Below are positions 44,344-46,432 of a DNA stretch of 46,432 bases, piece after piece; the first letter of the stretch is position 1; the number at the start of each line of letters is the position of its first letter. A program made the position numbers and the translations under genes. This stretch comes from Oligoflexus sp. (GTDB lineage: Bacteria > Bdellovibrionota_B > Oligoflexia > Oligoflexales > Oligoflexaceae). Below the pieces are notes generated by a model. That model was not told the DNA's origin, ran no database searches, and saw only the letters and a program-made list of their open reading frames with translations. The stretch covers positions 1 to 46,432 of the forward strand of contig JACMPP010000165.1 in assembly GCA_014377445.1 (NCBI GenBank). The letters run 5' to 3'.

Positions 44344-44511
44344 ATGGCAAAAGGCAAAAACGCACGCGAACTTATTCGCCTTGTTTCTTCAGCTGGAACA
44401 GGCTTTTTCTATACAACTTCGAAAAAACGCGGTGGAGCTAAACTAGCTCTGCGCAAGTTTGACCCTAAAGTCAAACAACACGTGATCTTCAAAGAAGCTA
44501 AGATCAAGTAA
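44344..44511 (+). CDS. rpmG: 50S ribosomal protein L33
   Basis: The 55-residue basic protein is too short for usual ORF cut-offs but is clearly L33: [54 protein letters not shown]. It is a 50S subunit component. It lacks the CxxC pairs of zinc-type L33, so it is the C-minus form, independent of zinc. AAGGA lies nine bases before ATG 44344. It is monocistronic, with a terminator 22 bases after the stop. Confidence 0.95.
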   Translation: MAKGKNARELIRLVSSAGTGFFYTTSKKRGGAKLALRKFDPKVKQHVIFKEAKIK

Positions 44512-44533
44512 TCGACGTTGAGTTGAAGACTAG

Positions 44534-44569
44534 AAAGCCGGTGTTATGCCTAGTGCATCACCGGCTTTT
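44534..44569 (+). terminator. intrinsic terminator of rpmG
   Basis: AAAGCCGGTG and CACCGGCTTT form a perfect stem (loop of about 15 bases), followed by TTC. Confidence 0.8.
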
Positions 44570-44897
44570 CTGCGTTCTACTTTTCTGAATTCCTGGCTTG
44601 AAAAGACCTGAATAAAAAATAAAGAAACCTCTCGCTTGAGAAATTTCTTTGAATGAGAAGATGCTACATTTAAAATGTGCATTAAGCCAAACGGCTTTGT
44701 CTTTTCGATTTTTAACGAATGGTTCAGAAAATTGCAACTGCTAGTCCCAAGTGCTAAGCAACTTTCTTCTCATCTTCATTACTTTGAATAATCGATTTCC
44801 CGCTCATGCATTACTGTTATTGACAGTTGTTGACAGACTCAATTGCATGACTTAACTAAGCCCGGACCGATTCAGCTCCCCATTTTCGAGGTTCTCC
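44570..44897. other. intergenic region upstream of the propeller-like gene
   Basis: About 330 AT-rich bases with no gene. TTGACA occurs twice at 44820 and 44830; the second has only a poor -10 (TAACTA at 44853). A 13-base near-palindrome ACATTTAAAATGT is at 44666-44678. No known RNA family is apparent. Confidence 0.4.
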
Positions 44898-46220
44898 ATG
44901 TCATCCTTAAGCCGACTCGCTCTCTCTCTAGTTTTAACTATCCCCCTGACTGCACAGGCTCAAGGATTCAAACGCCAGTGGACTCAAAGTCCCAAGCTCA
45001 AAAACGGACAGGGATTTATCTTAAAGACTCTCGAAGCACAGACGAATGGGGGTGTACTGGCAATCGGCAAAACCTACGACATTGCATCGTCAGGCCAAGA
45101 TCAAGTGATCGTTCTTAATCTCGATGCCAAAGGCCAGCTCATTTCCCGAACAGAAGTGCAAAACCTCAGCGACACTCGTTTTGCTGAAGCGAGCGGCACC
45201 CTCATCAGTAAAGACGGTAGCCTCATCATCGCGCACCGCCGCATGCTCTTCAGCAATCTCGAGGCGGAAGAAAGTTACATCACAAAACTCGACCCCAAGA
45301 ATCAAATCATCTGGCAAAAGCAATTGAATGCCGAAGACCCTGAAGCTCCAAGTATGGGCATCATAAAGGAAACGGCGGAAGGTGACATACTTTCCCTCGG
45401 TACTGGTCATAGACTCAACGCGAAGGGCGAAACCGTCTACTTCTGTAGCGTGGAAAAACTCAGCAAAGTTGGCGAGAAACTCTGGTTGACAACCATTCCC
45501 CAAGAGGCCGACTGCTCACCCAATGATTTTGGAGCTTTGATTGCTGTCGACACAGAAGGCAGCAGCTTTTTTGCATTAGGAAATTCCGTGGCAAAGCTTG
45601 ACAGCAAAGGCCAATTGCTTTGGACCGTGAATGGCCGAAGTGATGCTCTTAGCTTCTACAATGAACGCCTCTACTCAACTTCCCCTCAGCTCACCATGGC
45701 TCTCTCCAAAGACGGCAAGATTCTTTGGGCCCAAAAGGATCTGGGCGGCCTTGAACTCCAAGTCAATGCTTTGGGCCTTGCCATAGCCACCCCAGAATAC
45801 GATGAAAAGGCTTCCGCCGCTCACGCGCGCCTCATGAAACTGGACATCAACGGTAAGCTCCTTTGGAAAAAGGGTCTGTCGGCGGACAAAAAAACGAATT
45901 CGATGATTTCGGATCTGCGCTTTGATGCACAGGGCAATATCCTTGCTTTCGCAGAAATTGGTGTGAAAAAAGGCTTTCTTGGCGTCGTACAGCCTACGAC
46001 CAACATCGTTAAATTCGATGGTGAGGGACGCGAGCTTGGTACTTACAGCTCAGGCGATGTAAATGTTATGCGTTCCATTGCGATGGGTAGCGATGGAAGT
46101 TTCTTCATCGGTGCTTTGGAAGGAGCGATCGAAAAATTTGTGACGAGCGAAACCGTTATCTCTCCAAGCCCTAAACCTGCTCCCAATTGCCTTTGGTTCA
46201 ATCCTTTTTGTCGAAAATAA
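44898..46220 (+). CDS. secreted beta-propeller-like repeat protein
   Basis: The 440-residue product has a Sec signal peptide (MSSLSRLALSLVLTIPLTAQAQ; cleavage near AQA-Q). The mature part consists of repeated blades with the pattern 'lDakGqliW-k', for example LNLDAKGQLIS, LDPKNQIIWQK, LDSKGQLLWT, LDINGKLLWKK and FDGEGRELG. This is the SBBP or PQQ-like propeller style, with about six to eight repeats. The C-terminus has a Pro-rich stretch and two Cys. No catalytic residues are seen; such proteins act as surface or periplasmic binding proteins. GAGG lies seven bases before ATG 44898. Confidence 0.8.
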   Translation: MSSLSRLALSLVLTIPLTAQAQGFKRQWTQSPKLKNGQGFILKTLEAQTNGGVLAIGKTYDIASSGQDQVIVLNLDAKGQLISRTEVQNLSDTRFAEASGTLISKDGSLIIAHRRMLFSNLEAEESYITKLDPKNQIIWQKQLNAEDPEAPSMGIIKETAEGDILSLGTGHRLNAKGETVYFCSVEKLSKVGEKLWLTTIPQEADCSPNDFGALIAVDTEGSSFFALGNSVAKLDSKGQLLWTVNGRSDALSFYNERLYSTSPQLTMALSKDGKILWAQKDLGGLELQVNALGLAIATPEYDEKASAAHARLMKLDINGKLLWKKGLSADKKTNSMISDLRFDAQGNILAFAEIGVKKGFLGVVQPTTNIVKFDGEGRELGTYSSGDVNVMRSIAMGSDGSFFIGALEGAIEKFVTSETVISPSPKPAPNCLWFNPFCRK

Positions 46221-46225
46221 AAGCA

Positions 46226-46266
46226 AAGGGCGCCTGACTGAAAAGTCGGGCACCCTTAATTTTTTC
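46226..46266. terminator. intrinsic terminator shared by convergent genes
   Basis: AAGGGCGCCTGACT, a GAAA loop and AGTCGGGCACCCTT form a long stem with small mismatches, then a T run. It ends the propeller gene and lies 20 bases past the stop of the minus-strand gene at the window edge. Confidence 0.7.
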
Positions 46267-46284
46267 CAAAATTTCGTCTACAGA

Positions 46285-46432
46285 TCAACCGTTCGAGAAA
46301 CGAGCCTGAAGCTCAAGATCTGTCAGGTTGCGCGCCGCACTGCGGGTCAGAATCGAGTTGATCTGATCACGATCAGCGATGGTCGCGGTGTTGATCGACT
46401 CAATGAGACGGCTCGCGAGGAGATCCTTCTGC
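46285..46432 (-). CDS. C-terminal end of an unidentified gene (truncated by the window)
   Basis: An open minus-strand frame of 48 codons ends at TGA 46285-46287 and runs off the window. The residues (LLASRLIESINTATIADRDQ onward to ARFSNG) are helical, rich in Ile, Ser, Thr and Asp, with no signal, Cys or motif that I recognise. It is supported by the terminator on its 3' side and by coding-like composition. Confidence 0.5.
   Translation of the reverse strand, partial: QKDLLASRLIESINTATIADRDQINSILTRSAARNLTDLELQARFSNG

Noticed and set aside
44820..44858. Full sigma70 promoter before the propeller-like gene
   Set aside because: Two TTGACA words are present but no acceptable -10 at proper spacing; kept only as a remark on the intergenic region.

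Overview
The window is a gene-dense bacterial chromosome segment of moderate GC. It has a Gram-negative cell plan: TonB/ExbB/ExbD, several lipoprotein signals, and periplasmic Deg-type proteases. Housekeeping content (hflX, hpt, topB, dus, pdxH, tig-clpP-clpX-lon, rpmG, cysQ-like) is mixed with many lipoproteins, small lineage-specific proteins and predicted signalling proteins. That mix, the PAS-Cys histidine kinase, the sigma54-type promoter and the tail-fibre-like relic suggest a member of the Bdellovibrionota/Oligoflexia or a related delta-type lineage. This assignment is inference from gene style only; no rRNA is present. I see no tRNA, rRNA, CRISPR array, intact insertion sequence or prophage.

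Layout. 1-4.6 kb: a DUF938 methyltransferase relic, a lipase-like lipoprotein, an AI-2E-type permease and hflX. 4.7-6.7 kb (minus): tonB-exbB-exbD. 7-10 kb: an EndA-type nuclease, an intergenic region with a possible sRNA, and an amidase-like lipoprotein. 10-14.2 kb: two small minus-strand genes, a large lipoprotein with a degenerate PHP-like domain, hpt and a kinase-fold-like protein. 14.5-16 kb: a near-perfect sigma54 promoter, two small basic proteins and a LuxR-type response regulator. 16.4-22 kb: topB, dus and a GNAT-nitrilase fusion. 22-26 kb: a tail-fibre-like relic, a coiled-coil protein, a Ser/Thr kinase, a Dabb protein and a cNMP-binding protein. 26.2-31.7 kb (minus): a CDF/ZIP-like metal transport pair, pdxH, a zinc-ligand-less M1-peptidase-like protein and a histidine-less HPt-like protein. 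31.9-38.4 kb (plus): tig, clpP, clpX and lon. 38.5-46.4 kb: a histidine kinase overlapped by a small membrane ORF with an in-frame stop, an active/inactive Deg protease pair, a cysQ-like gene, a short YqeY, rpmG, a propeller-like secreted protein and the end of an unknown gene.

The recurring theme is apparent pseudoenzymes beside or coupled to signalling and envelope genes: a dead M1 peptidase with a His-less HPt, a dead Deg protease coupled to a live one, and a PHP-like domain without visible metal ligands. These, the interrupted two-helix ORF after the histidine kinase, the sigma54-controlled small proteins and the Fur-like site over a possible sRNA promoter are the observations most worth following. 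Start codons were often moved inward from the longest ORF on the basis of ribosome binding sites and signal peptides; each such choice is stated.
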